Origin: Verrucomicrobiia bacterium
Lineage (GTDB): Bacteria; Verrucomicrobiota; Verrucomicrobiia; Limisphaerales; Fontisphaeraceae
Direction of reading: 5' to 3'
DNA: 64,000 nt
Assembly: GCA_026414565.1 (NCBI GenBank)
Contig: JAOAIT010000009.1
Span: forward strand, 1 to 64,000
In this document: in pieces, positions 7,955 to 16,833 of the stretch
Layout: each line of letters opens with the position of its first letter
How positions within the stretch are numbered: the stretch's first letter is position 1
Notes under the pieces: model-generated
Told to the model about the DNA's origin: nothing
The model's input: only the letters and a program-made list of their open reading frames with translations
Database searches by the model: none
Made by a program: the position numbers and the translations under genes

Positions 7955-9445
7955 ATGAAGACTGATGTTGAGCCGCGTGAACTGCCTCGTTTTTCGGCCT
8001 CGCGCCGTGTTTTTTTACGATTTACCGCCCAGGCCGCGTTGGCGGCGGCCTGGTGGCCGGCTCTGGCCGCGGGAGCCGGAGCCGCTGAAACCCCGCTGCG
8101 CCCCACCGGGCCGGGAGCGCGGTATGTGCCGCGGGTCAAGGCGGCATTTGTGCGGCGGAAGGGAGATTATGGCATTTTGTGGCCGGGGGCCATCTATGAT
8201 GGGGAGACGGCCATGCGGCAATATCGGCGGGAGATCGAAGCGGCGGAGAAAAGCCTGGGGATGAAGATCGAGCTGCGGCCGGAGCCGCTGTACTCGCTGG
8301 ATGAGGCGCAGGCCTGGCTGGCGGCGGCAAAGCAGGAGGCGGTGGATGGTTTGTTAGTGGTGGTGATGGACCGGCAGCAACATGCCTGGCCGACAGTGGC
8401 CAAGGCCGTGGAGAGCGGCCTGCCCACCGTGGCTTTTTCGCCGGTGGGCACTTCCTTCACTACCAACACGGTGACGGTGGCGGAGAAGCCGGGGGTGTTT
8501 GTCGCGTCCACCAGTGATTTTGCGCAGGCGCGCTATGGTTTGAAGATGCTGCGGGCGGCGGCGAAGCTGCGGGAGATGCGCTGCCTGGTGATCAAGGGCA
8601 ACCAGCGGCTGGATACGCGCGTGGAGCAGTTTGGGACGCATCTGCGCTATGTGCCGGCGCAAACTTTTCTGGAGGAATACCAAAAGACCGCCACGGACAA
8701 GGAAATTCAGGCGCTGGCGACGGATTACTTGCGGCGGGCGGTGAAAATCGTGGGGGCGGCGCGTGAGGATCTGGAGAATGGCATCAAGAGCTACGTGGTG
8801 GCGCGGCGGTTGTTGGAGCGCGAGGAGTGCGATGGCATTACAATGGATTGTTTGGGGGCACTCGGGAAAACCAAAGTCAGCCTGCCGTGCATTGCGTGGT
8901 CCAAAATGCTGGACGTAGGAATCCCGGCAGCCTGCGAGGCGGATCTGGGGGCGATGGTGACCCATGCGCTGGTGCAATTGTTGTTTGACCGGCCCGGCTT
9001 CCAACAAGACCCCGTGGCGGAGACAGCGCGGGAGTGTCTGATTGGGGCGCATTGCTCGTGTCCCACCCGTTTGCGCGGTTTTGACCAGAAGCCGGAGCGG
9101 TACGCCATCATGCATCATCACGGGGCACGAGATGCGGTGCCGCGGCCTTACTGGCCGGTGGGCCAACGGGTGACGATTGCGGACGTGGTGCTGTCCCAGA
9201 AACAGGAATACACGCGGGACATGGTGGTGCAGCGCCCGCGGCTGGTAATTGGCACGGGCACGGTGGTGGACAATGTGGCGGTGCCGCCGGCGGGTGGCTG
9301 TGTGGTGTCGGTGATGGTGAAACTGGACACGCAGACCAATCTGCTGACCTATCCGGGATTCCACCAATTATTTTTCTACGGCGACTTCAAAAAGGAATTG
9401 CTGGCCTATTGCCAGTTGTTCAACGTCGAGCCGCTGGTGGCGTGA
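7955..9445 (+). CDS. Tat-exported L-fucose/L-arabinose isomerase-like protein
   Basis: This 496-residue protein has an N-terminal twin-arginine leader (SRRVFLRFTAQAALAAAWW). The body resembles the sugar isomerase fold of the FucI/AraA group: an N-terminal alpha/beta part (DGLLVVVMDRQQHAWPTV), a middle with TMDCLGALG, and a C-terminal part with GAHCSCPTRLRGF, YAIMHHHGARDAV and GCVVSVMVKLD. Cytoplasmic FucI/AraA enzymes are not exported, so this is probably a derived family acting on an unknown substrate in the periplasm. It faces the oxidoreductase at 6491-7816 across a 138-base divergent gap, which suggests a common pathway (inference). Confidence 0.7.
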   Translation: MKTDVEPRELPRFSASRRVFLRFTAQAALAAAWWPALAAGAGAAETPLRPTGPGARYVPRVKAAFVRRKGDYGILWPGAIYDGETAMRQYRREIEAAEKSLGMKIELRPEPLYSLDEAQAWLAAAKQEAVDGLLVVVMDRQQHAWPTVAKAVESGLPTVAFSPVGTSFTTNTVTVAEKPGVFVASTSDFAQARYGLKMLRAAAKLREMRCLVIKGNQRLDTRVEQFGTHLRYVPAQTFLEEYQKTATDKEIQALATDYLRRAVKIVGAAREDLENGIKSYVVARRLLEREECDGITMDCLGALGKTKVSLPCIAWSKMLDVGIPAACEADLGAMVTHALVQLLFDRPGFQQDPVAETARECLIGAHCSCPTRLRGFDQKPERYAIMHHHGARDAVPRPYWPVGQRVTIADVVLSQKQEYTRDMVVQRPRLVIGTGTVVDNVAVPPAGGCVVSVMVKLDTQTNLLTYPGFHQLFFYGDFKKELLAYCQLFNVEPLVA

Positions 9446-9466
9446 GGGGGGCGCCCGCCGCCGTTT

Positions 9467-10216
9467 TTAGGGGCCAAGGAGTTCGTCCTGTACCAGAGCC
9501 AGGGCGGCGAGGGCGGCGGTATCCACGCGGAGCACGAGGCGGCCCAGGTTGATGGGGCAGGCGCCGCGCCCGCGCAAGGCCTCAACTTCGGCGGGGGAGA
9601 AGTCCCCCTCGGGGCCGATCCAAATTCCCACGGAGGCAGGCGGGCGGCCGTGCGTTTGGGTGAAGGCGATAAAGTGATCGCGCACGCGGGCGAGGCGGTG
9701 GCTCAGCAAACCGGCCAGATGCAGCTCGCAGTCCGGCCATCGTTGCAAGGCCTCCTCCCAAGGAAGCGGTCCCAAGATTTCCGGCAGCCAGGGCTGGCCG
9801 CATTGTTTGCAGGCCTCGATCGCCGCCTGCTGCCAGCGGGCGCGCTGGCGCTCCTGGCGGTCGCTGGAAGCGTGGGGGACGGTGTGCTCCGTGAGGACGG
9901 CAACGATACGTGAGACGCCCAACTCCACGGCTTTGGCGAGCAGGGCATCCCAAGTTTTATGTTTGGGGAGGGCCTGGAAAAGGGTGATCAGGGCGGGGGA
10001 AGGGGGCGCCGTTTCCTCGCTCAACACCGCCAGCTCCACGCGGTCGGGAGTGATGGCGGCCACCTGACAATGCCACAGGCGGCCACCACCGTTCAGCACC
10101 GTGACCTGCTCCCCCCGACGCACGCGGAGCACCCGTGCGGCATGATGGGCCTCGGCGCCGGTGAGTTGCAACGGGCGGCAGGCGCATGCTTCCGTAGGCA
10201 GAAAAAAACGGTGCAT
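9467..10216 (-). CDS. rsmE: 16S rRNA (uracil-1498-N3)-methyltransferase
   Basis: This 249-residue protein starts MHRFFLP at 10216, the normal N-terminus of RsmE; the open frame continues upstream but without family features. An N-terminal PUA-like part (GAEAHHAARVLRVRRGEQV, about 20-38) is followed by the SPOUT methyltransferase domain with the C-terminal knot region (GIWIGPEGDFSPAEV; LGRLVLRVDTAALAAL). It methylates U1498 of 16S rRNA with SAM in the cytoplasm. It lies 22 bases downstream of dnaJ on the same strand, probably in the grpE-dnaJ-rsmE transcript, a common arrangement. Confidence 0.93.
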   Translation of the reverse strand: MHRFFLPTEACACRPLQLTGAEAHHAARVLRVRRGEQVTVLNGGGRLWHCQVAAITPDRVELAVLSEETAPPSPALITLFQALPKHKTWDALLAKAVELGVSRIVAVLTEHTVPHASSDRQERQRARWQQAAIEACKQCGQPWLPEILGPLPWEEALQRWPDCELHLAGLLSHRLARVRDHFIAFTQTHGRPPASVGIWIGPEGDFSPAEVEALRGRGACPINLGRLVLRVDTAALAALALVQDELLGP

Positions 10217-10238
10217 AGCATCGCGGCTAGCAGCCAGC

Positions 10239-11390
10239 TTAACGGAAAAAGTCTTTGGCCTTCTCGAAGAAGCTGCGGCTGATGGGGTTGACATCGTTGC
10301 CGCACATGGCGGCGAACTCCTGGAGTTTGGCCCGCTGGGCGGCGTTAAGTTTGGTGGGCACCTCCACCTGGATGCGGACAAGCAAATCGCCCGTGCCTTC
10401 GCCATGCAGGTTTTTGATGCCGCGGCCCTTGAGGCGGAAGAGGGTGTTGGGCTGGGTGCCGGCGGGGATTTTGATACTGGCCTTGCCGGAGAGGGTGGGC
10501 ACTTCAATCTCACCGCCAAGGGCGGCTTGGACGAAGCTGATGGGCACTTCGCAAATTAAATCGTCGCCCTCGCGCTGAAAGATGGGATGCGGTTTGACGT
10601 GCACAACCACGTGCAGATCGCCTGCCGGACCGCCGCGCACACCGGCCTCGCCATTGCCGCGGGAGCGCAGGCGCACGCCGGTGTCCACACCGGCGGGGAT
10701 GGCGATGCGGATGGTGGCAGGTTTTTCACGGCGTCCTTCGCCGTGGCAATGACGGCAGGGGCGGTCCAGAACGTAACCTGCGCCTTCACAGCGGGGGCAG
10801 GTTTGGCGGATGCTGAAGATGCCGTGGGAGGCAATGACCTGGCCATGGCCGCCGCAGGTGGAGCAGGCGCGGCGCTGCGCGCCCGGCTCGCCGCCGGAGC
10901 CGTCGCAATGTTCACAGACTTCCAGGCGGGTGAGGCGGATTTCCTTTTCACAACCGCGGGCGGCCTCCTCGAGGGAGATTTCCAGGTCGTAACGCAGGTC
11001 GGAGCCGCGTTGGGCGCGGCCGCTCTCGCGCCGGCCGCCGCCGCCAAACATTTCCTCGAAGATGCTGCTGCCCCCGAAGACCTGGCTGAAGATGTCGAAG
11101 GGATCGTGAAATTCGCCGGACCATCCGCCGCGGCCGGCGGCGGCCGAGGCGGCGCGCGCCCGGGGATCGAAAGCGGCGTGGCCATGCTGGTCATAGGCGG
11201 CCCGTTTTTCCGGGTCGCTCAGGACTTCATACGCTTCGGCCAGCTCCTTGAATTTCTCCTCAGCGGTTTTGTCGCCGGGATTTTTATCCGGATGGTACTT
11301 AATCGCCAGTTTGCGATAGGCCTTTTTAATGTCCTCCGCCGAGGCGTTTTTATCCACCCCCAGGACCTCGTAATAATCCCTTTTGGCCAT
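10239..11390 (-). CDS. dnaJ: chaperone DnaJ (Hsp40)
   Basis: This 383-residue protein starts [11 protein letters not shown] at 11390. The J domain (about 1-70) contains the HPD motif ([10 protein letters not shown]). A Gly/Phe-rich linker is followed by the zinc domain with four CxxCxGxG-type repeats ([32 protein letters not shown]) and the C-terminal substrate-binding domain. It stimulates DnaK ATPase and delivers unfolded clients. It begins 7 bases after the grpE stop, so the two are co-transcribed; dnaK is not in the window. Confidence 0.97.
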   Translation of the reverse strand: MAKRDYYEVLGVDKNASAEDIKKAYRKLAIKYHPDKNPGDKTAEEKFKELAEAYEVLSDPEKRAAYDQHGHAAFDPRARAASAAAGRGGWSGEFHDPFDIFSQVFGGSSIFEEMFGGGGRRESGRAQRGSDLRYDLEISLEEAARGCEKEIRLTRLEVCEHCDGSGGEPGAQRRACSTCGGHGQVIASHGIFSIRQTCPRCEGAGYVLDRPCRHCHGEGRREKPATIRIAIPAGVDTGVRLRSRGNGEAGVRGGPAGDLHVVVHVKPHPIFQREGDDLICEVPISFVQAALGGEIEVPTLSGKASIKIPAGTQPNTLFRLKGRGIKNLHGEGTGDLLVRIQVEVPTKLNAAQRAKLQEFAAMCGNDVNPISRSFFEKAKDFFR

Positions 11391-11397
11391 AAATGTA

Positions 11398-12003
11398 TCA
11401 GGCTTTGGATGCCGCAGGCGCCGGCGGCACGGCGACGACAACACTGGCGGGGCGCAGCAGGCGTTCTTTCAAGCGGTACCCTTTGCGCAGTTGTTTCACG
11501 ACCTGGCCTTCCGGCGCTTCGGCGGTGGCCTCTTGAGCCACGGCTTCGTGCAGTGATGGATCGAAGGTTTTGCCCAGCGCATCAATTTCCTCCAGCCCGG
11601 CCTCGAGCAGGAGCTGGCGCAACTGTTGATAGACCATGGTGATGCCCGCCTGCAAGGTTTGGGTGGCGGCGGTGTTGCCGTTGGCCGGTTGCGCGATGGC
11701 CGCCAGCGCCATTTCAAAATGGTCCATGACCGGCAGCAGTTTTTCCAACAGGCCGGCGTTGGCGAATTTGATGGCTTCCTGTCGCTCGCGGGCGGCGCGC
11801 TTTTTGAAATTGTCAAAGTCGGCTGCCAGGCGCAGGAGGCGGTCGTAATATTCTTCGGCTTTGGCGGCTTTCTGGCGCAGCTCCTCCAGGGCGGCGCCCT
11901 GAAGAACTTCCGCCTCAAACGGCGCCTCCACCGGAAGGGGGCCCTGATCCTGTCGTGCCGCTTCCGGGTTGGGTGAGGCCTCGGGAGGCGTCTGATTGTG
12001 CAT
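11398..12003 (-). CDS. grpE: nucleotide exchange factor GrpE
   Basis: GrpE releases ADP from DnaK. The protein has an N-terminal Glu/Pro-rich stretch, a long coiled coil (about residues 35-95, with [20 protein letters not shown]) and the beta-wing C-terminus ([28 protein letters not shown]). The start is uncertain. I chose the ATG at 12003 (201 aa) because a GGAG sits 6 bases upstream. Other in-frame starts are ATG at 12015, 12024 and 12027 and TTG at 12045. No CIRCE element was seen in the upstream 12004-12191 gap, which also serves the divergent MoxR gene. Confidence 0.93.
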   Translation of the reverse strand: MHNQTPPEASPNPEAARQDQGPLPVEAPFEAEVLQGAALEELRQKAAKAEEYYDRLLRLAADFDNFKKRAARERQEAIKFANAGLLEKLLPVMDHFEMALAAIAQPANGNTAATQTLQAGITMVYQQLRQLLLEAGLEEIDALGKTFDPSLHEAVAQEATAEAPEGQVVKQLRKGYRLKERLLRPASVVVAVPPAPAASKA

Positions 12004-12191
12004 TTCTTGCTCCATAATCTGCATCATCCCTTTGTTACCACTCAATAATCCTTAAACTAAAAAGCTAGTGTACCAGAAAAAAAGCCGCTCGGCAACCGGT
12101 GCGAAGCGGGACAACAGGCGGCCGGTGGCCGGAAGGGGGGCGGTGCAACCCCGGCTTGCCAGCGCCGGGGCCGCATGGCATCGTGTTTTCC

Positions 12192-13193
12192 ATGAACACC
12201 GAGCAGCACGTTCTCCAATTTCGGCAATCCTTTGCGGCGTTGCAGGCGGAGATTCACAAGGTCATTGTGGGGCAGCGGGATATTGTAGAGCTGACGCTGA
12301 CCGCCATTTTTGCCGGCGGCCATGTGTTGCTGGAGGGGGTGCCGGGGCTGGGCAAGACGTTGCTGGTGCGCACCCTGGGGGAGGTGCTGGACTTGTCCTT
12401 CAATCGCATCCAATTTACGCCGGATTTGATGCCGGCGGACATTCTGGGCACCAATATCGTCATGGAAACCAGCGGGGGACGGCGCGAGTTTCAATTTCAA
12501 CGCGGGCCGATTTTCGCTCATTTGATCCTGGCGGACGAGATCAACCGGGCCACACCCAAGACGCAGTCGGCCATGCTCGAGGCCATGCAGGAGAAAAGCG
12601 TGACGGCGGGGGGGGAGATTCGGCGGCTGGAGGAGCCGTTTTTTGTGCTGGCCACGCAAAATCCGATTGATCAGGAGGGCACGTACCCGCTGCCGGAAGC
12701 CCAGTTGGACCGGTTTTTTTTTAAGATTTTGGTGGGTTATCCAGCGGCGGCCGAGCTGAGCGAGGTGCTGAATCGCACCACCACGGGCACGGAAAACAAG
12801 GTTCAAAAAGTCTTGGACCGGGAGCAGTTGCTGGGCTTCCAGAAGCTGGTGCGCCAGGTGCCGGTGGCCTCGCACGTGCAGGATTATGCGGTGCGCCTGG
12901 TGCTGGCCACCCATCCCAAGACGGCCAGCGCTCATCCGCTGGCCAATCAATATCTGCGCTTTGGCAGCAGTCCGCGGGGGGCGCAAACACTTCTGCTGGC
13001 CGGGAAGGTGCGGGCGTTGGCCAGCGGGCGGTTTAACGTCAGCTTTGCCGACCTGAAGGCGATGGCCCTGCCCGCGTTGCGGCACCGGCTGATACTAAAT
13101 TTCGAAGCGGAGGCCGAGGGCATCACCACTGATCACATTCTCACCAAAATGTTGGAGGACGTGCCGGAAATGGCCACTGCGGCTGCGGCCTGA
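12192..13193 (+). CDS. MoxR-family AAA+ ATPase
   Basis: This 333-residue protein has Walker A GVPGLGKT (about 49-56), the MoxR signature region (RIQFTPDLMPADILGT), Walker B (LILADEINRA) and sensor motifs (VLATQNPIDQEGTYPLPEAQLDRF). MoxR ATPases are chaperone-like and usually sit beside DUF58 and von Willebrand factor-A genes. Here neither is adjacent: an exported glycosidase gene follows after 18 bases, so the usual partners must be elsewhere. The start ATG at 12192 gives the normal family N-terminus. Confidence 0.92.
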   Translation: MNTEQHVLQFRQSFAALQAEIHKVIVGQRDIVELTLTAIFAGGHVLLEGVPGLGKTLLVRTLGEVLDLSFNRIQFTPDLMPADILGTNIVMETSGGRREFQFQRGPIFAHLILADEINRATPKTQSAMLEAMQEKSVTAGGEIRRLEEPFFVLATQNPIDQEGTYPLPEAQLDRFFFKILVGYPAAAELSEVLNRTTTGTENKVQKVLDREQLLGFQKLVRQVPVASHVQDYAVRLVLATHPKTASAHPLANQYLRFGSSPRGAQTLLLAGKVRALASGRFNVSFADLKAMALPALRHRLILNFEAEAEGITTDHILTKMLEDVPEMATAAAA

Positions 13194-13211
13194 CATGACA
13201 TTGGCGGGCGT

Positions 13212-14672
13212 ATGCAGCTTTCATCCATGCAAAACGGGACCCGGTTTTTGGGCCGGCAGGGATGGGCCTTCGGCCTTGTTCTCCTGCTGGTGTTGGGGGG
13301 GTGGGGGAGGGTCGGCGGAGCCGTGAATCTCACGGTGGACGTGGCGCACACCAACGGAATCATCCGCCCGTTGCACGGGGTCAATCTGGGGCCCTTGTGC
13401 TACCGGGGCATGGTGGATTTGACGGCGTATCACCGCGAGCTGGCCGTGCCCTACACGCGGGTGCACGACGTGGTGTGGGTCAACGCGCAGGCGGTGGATG
13501 TGAGCACCATTTTCCGGGATTTCCGGCAGGATCCCCGCGATCCGGCCAACTACGATTTTGCCTGCACGGATGATTACCTGGCCGCCATCACCAATACGGG
13601 GTCGCGGATTATTTACCGGCTGGGCGAGAGCATCGAGCACACGCCGCGCAAGTATCGGGTGCATCCTCCGCCTGATCCGCAACGGTGGGCGGAAATCTGC
13701 CTGGGCATCATTCGTCATTATAATGAGGGCTGGGCCAACGGCTTCCGCCACAACATTGAGTATTGGGAGATCTGGAATGAGCCGGACGTGCGGCCGGCCA
13801 TGTGGACAGGGACGGAGGAGCAGTTTTTCGAGCTGTACGCCACCACCGCGCGCGCCATCAAACGCGCCTTTCCCCGCTTGAAGGTGGGCGGGCCGGGGTT
13901 GGGGGGGACGGGGGATTTTGTGGGCGAGGCCTTTCGCCCTGCGGACTTTGCCACGCGGTTTCTAGCTTTTTGCCGGGCGCAGCAGGTGCCGCTGGATTTC
14001 CTGTCATGGCATCGGTACACCAGCGATCCCTGGGACATTCCGCGGCGGGCGGCGGCAATGCGGCGGCTGCTGGATGAATACGGGTTCACGCGCACGGAGA
14101 GCCATTTTAATGAATGGAATTACCTGCCCCGGGATGACTGGCGGCCGATGTTCAAGGAGGGGCAGGGGCCGGAGCGGGAGGCGTGGTTTCGGGAAATGAG
14201 CGGCCCGGCGGGAGCGGCTTTTGTGGCGGCCGTGCTCAGCCTGCTGCAAAGTGCGCCGGTGGAGGTTGCCAATTTTTACACCGGTGAGATTCAGGGCTTT
14301 GGCCTCTTCAATTTTCACGGTACGCCCCAGAAGAATTATTATGCCATGCTGGCCTTTCGGCGGATGTTGGACACGCCCGAGCGATTGGAGACGGAGGGCG
14401 GCGTGGCGGGGATGACGGTGCTGGCGGGGCGCCATCTGGCGCGTCAGGCGGTGCAGGTCATGGTCTCGCAGTTTCGTTCTCCGCAACGGGAGATAACGAT
14501 ACAAATCCGCGGTCTGCCGTGGAGCGGGCCGACGGAGTGGGAGTGGCGGGTGGTGGATGCGGCGGCCAGCCTGGAGCGGCGGGCGCAGGGCCGGCTGGTG
14601 GAACGTGGGGCCTCCCTGCAACTCAGCCTGCCCGCGCCCGGGGTGGGTTTATTGACGCTGCAGGGGCGGTAG
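13212..14672 (+). CDS. exported glycoside hydrolase, GH39-like
   Basis: This 486-residue protein has a signal peptide (hydrophobic segment about residues 17-36) and a TIM-barrel resembling GH39 beta-xylosidases/iduronidases. The acid/base glutamate is probably E190 in WNEP (188-191), and the nucleophile probably E301 in SHFNEWNY. A C-terminal beta-sandwich domain follows (about 400-486). It presumably hydrolyses xylan-like or other plant or algal glycosides outside the cytoplasm; the exact substrate is unknown. The start could also be the ATG at 13227. The gene follows the MoxR gene by 18 bases but seems functionally unrelated. Confidence 0.82.
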   Translation: MQLSSMQNGTRFLGRQGWAFGLVLLLVLGGWGRVGGAVNLTVDVAHTNGIIRPLHGVNLGPLCYRGMVDLTAYHRELAVPYTRVHDVVWVNAQAVDVSTIFRDFRQDPRDPANYDFACTDDYLAAITNTGSRIIYRLGESIEHTPRKYRVHPPPDPQRWAEICLGIIRHYNEGWANGFRHNIEYWEIWNEPDVRPAMWTGTEEQFFELYATTARAIKRAFPRLKVGGPGLGGTGDFVGEAFRPADFATRFLAFCRAQQVPLDFLSWHRYTSDPWDIPRRAAAMRRLLDEYGFTRTESHFNEWNYLPRDDWRPMFKEGQGPEREAWFREMSGPAGAAFVAAVLSLLQSAPVEVANFYTGEIQGFGLFNFHGTPQKNYYAMLAFRRMLDTPERLETEGGVAGMTVLAGRHLARQAVQVMVSQFRSPQREITIQIRGLPWSGPTEWEWRVVDAAASLERRAQGRLVERGASLQLSLPAPGVGLLTLQGR

Positions 14673-14695
14673 GCCGGTGAATACGAGGGGGAGAT

Positions 14696-14727
14696 AAAAA
14701 AAGCCGCCCCGCATCGCACGGGGCGGC
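14696..14727 (-). terminator. rho-independent terminator of erpA
   Basis: A perfect 9-bp stem (GCCGCCCCG with CGGGGCGGC) encloses a 7-base loop. On the minus strand it is followed by seven T residues. It lies 28 bases beyond the erpA stop. Confidence 0.92.
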
Positions 14728-14754
14728 ATGTTTGACCTGGGCGGCTTGCGCCGG

Positions 14755-15105
14755 TCAGGCCTCGAAACTCTTGCCGCAGCCGCAGGAGCTGTGGGCGTTG
14801 GGATTCTTGATCTTGAATCCGCCGCCGGTCAGCTCGTCGCTGTAATCAATCACGCTGCCTTTCAAATAGCTGGCACTGAACGGGTCCACCACCACGGCGA
14901 CGCCGTCAAATTCGGCACTCAAGTCGTCCGGTCGTTTTTCATCAAACGTCATCCCGTACTGGAGGCCGGAGCAGCCACCGGCTTCCACATAAACCCGCAG
15001 GGCCTTGCCGGCATTTTCCTTCTCACTGTCCAAGATGCTCCGTACCTGCCGGGCTGCACTGTTGGTCAGGGTCACCACGGGGGTGGTCTGTGTTTCTGTG
15101 CTCAT
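14755..15105 (-). CDS. erpA: A-type iron-sulfur cluster insertion protein
   Basis: This 116-residue HesB/IscA-fold protein has the three conserved cysteines C45 (GGCSGLQYG), C108 and C110 (SSCGCGKSF). It carries Fe-S clusters to apo-enzymes in the cytoplasm. The ErpA/IscA distinction is not certain from sequence alone. No other isc or suf genes adjoin it, which favours a stand-alone ErpA type. It has its own strong terminator downstream. Confidence 0.9.
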   Translation of the reverse strand: MSTETQTTPVVTLTNSAARQVRSILDSEKENAGKALRVYVEAGGCSGLQYGMTFDEKRPDDLSAEFDGVAVVVDPFSASYLKGSVIDYSDELTGGGFKIKNPNAHSSCGCGKSFEA

Positions 15106-15214
15106 AAAAGTTATCGGTATGTCTTCAGCAACCTTAAGTCCTAATCGAGCTGTTTTTATCAGCTAATGCAAACGTAGGCGCGGCCGGGGGGAATGTCAAA
15201 TGCCAGCCGCGGCC

Positions 15215-15248
15215 AAAAAAATCGCCCGGCCAGAGGCGGCCGGGCGAT
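15215..15248 (-). terminator. rho-independent terminator of the CoA-transferase gene
   Basis: An 11-bp stem (ATCGCCCGGCC with GGCCGGGCGAT) has a 6-base loop and is followed on the minus strand by a run of T residues. It lies 26 bases past the stop codon at 15274. Confidence 0.92.
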
Positions 15249-15273
15249 GGCTTCGGAAAAAATCCCACCGCGC

Positions 15274-16581
15274 TTACTTTTTCCAGGGCGCAGGGATGTA
15301 GTGGAAGTGCGGCCCCCAACGCTCAAAGGCGGCCTTGTCGAGCATTTCGCGGTGATTGGGGTGGGCAATGCTGATGATCAGCCGGGCGCGCTCCTGCAGG
15401 GATTTGCCGTAGAGATTGACGGCACCGTACTCGGTAACGAGCCAGTGGATGCTGGCGCGGGTGGTAACCACGCCGGCGCCGACTTTGAGGGTGGGCACCA
15501 GCTTGCTGATGCCCTTGTCCGTCTGGGAGGGCATGGCCAGGATGGGTTTGCCGCCCTTGGACAGGGAGGCACCGCGCAGGAAGTCAATCTGCCCGCCCAC
15601 GCCGCTGAAGTGCTTGGTGCCGATGGAGTCGGCGCACACCTGGCCGGTGATGTCCACTTCGATGGCGGAGTTGATGCTGGTGACCTTGGGGTTGCGCTTG
15701 ATGACGTCGAGGCTGTTGGTATAGCCCACGTCCATCATCATGACCTCCGGGTTGTCGTGGATGAAGTCGTACACCTTGCGCGAGCCCATGAGGAAGGTGG
15801 CCACGATGCGCCCGCGGTCAATGGCTTTTTCCTTGCCGTTGATGACGCCCTTTTCCACGAGCGGCAGAACGCCGTCGGCAAACATTTCGGTGTGAATGCC
15901 CAGGTTTTTGTGGTTGCCCAGTTGGGCCAGGACGGCGTTGGGGATGGCGCCGATGCCCATTTGCAGCGTGGCCCCGTCTTCCACCAGGGCGGCCACATGC
16001 TTGCCGATGGCCTGCTCAATTTCGTTGGGCTCGGCAAAATTGGCCTCGTACAAGGGGGCATCATCCTCACACCAGATGTCAATCATGTCGGACTTGATCA
16101 TGGCATCGCCGAAGGCCCGGGGGATGTTGGGGTTGATGGTGGCGATGACGGTGTCAGCACATTCCACCGCGGCCAGGGTGGCTTCGACGGACGTGCCCAG
16201 GGAGACGTACCCATGCTTGTCGGGGGGGGAGACGGAGATCAGGGCGACATTGACGGGGGTGTAGCCTTCGCGGATCAGGCGTTGCGTTTCCCCCAGAAAA
16301 ACCGGGATGTAATCTGCATAGCCCTCCTGGGTGGCCTTGCGGACGTTGTGGCCGACAAAGTAGGAGTTGAGCTGGAACACCCCTTCCAAATCCCGCTCCA
16401 CGTAATGGGCCGGCCCTTCGGTGTGGAGGTGCCGGATGGTGACATTTTTGATTTCGCCGGCCCGGCCGCGGTCCACCATGGCCTGCACCACCTTGTGGGG
16501 CACACAGGCAATGGCGTGAATATGCACGCAGTCGCCGGATTTGATGACTTTGACCGCTTCCTGGGGAGAAACAATTTTCAT
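15274..16581 (-). CDS. acetyl-CoA hydrolase/4-hydroxybutyrate CoA-transferase family protein
   Basis: This 435-residue protein covers the full family length, with two related halves. Visible signatures are GIGAIPNAV (209-217) and HTEMFADG, whose E232 is the likely catalytic glutamate forming the CoA thioester, plus a C-terminal GGQIDFLRGA segment. It moves CoA between short carboxylic acids such as acetate, propionate or 4-hydroxybutyrate. The true substrate cannot be told here. It is monocistronic, flanked by its own terminator. Confidence 0.88.
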   Translation of the reverse strand: MKIVSPQEAVKVIKSGDCVHIHAIACVPHKVVQAMVDRGRAGEIKNVTIRHLHTEGPAHYVERDLEGVFQLNSYFVGHNVRKATQEGYADYIPVFLGETQRLIREGYTPVNVALISVSPPDKHGYVSLGTSVEATLAAVECADTVIATINPNIPRAFGDAMIKSDMIDIWCEDDAPLYEANFAEPNEIEQAIGKHVAALVEDGATLQMGIGAIPNAVLAQLGNHKNLGIHTEMFADGVLPLVEKGVINGKEKAIDRGRIVATFLMGSRKVYDFIHDNPEVMMMDVGYTNSLDVIKRNPKVTSINSAIEVDITGQVCADSIGTKHFSGVGGQIDFLRGASLSKGGKPILAMPSQTDKGISKLVPTLKVGAGVVTTRASIHWLVTEYGAVNLYGKSLQERARLIISIAHPNHREMLDKAAFERWGPHFHYIPAPWKK

Positions 16582-16833
16582 ATCCGTAATTCGTTCAAAC
16601 CATTGTGCTCAAGATTTCGTCCGATAAAAACAAATCGGTGGCCAACCCCGCAGTACCCACGTAGGCAAAACTAATGCACGTTGGCGCGTGATTAACCGCA
16701 ACTGATGGGCATCTTTCCCAGCCCCCGGCCCTTTGTCAACCGCTTTAAGGCTAAAGCCAAAATCTGAACAAACTTGGCCAAATCCCGTTTATTGGCGGTT
16801 GTCCGGGGGGGCTTTGCAGAGCATAATAAGGGC

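Noticed and set aside
12004-12191. CIRCE or other heat-shock operator before grpE
   Set aside because: The expected TTAGCACTC inverted repeat is absent, and no convincing alternative operator could be identified by eye.
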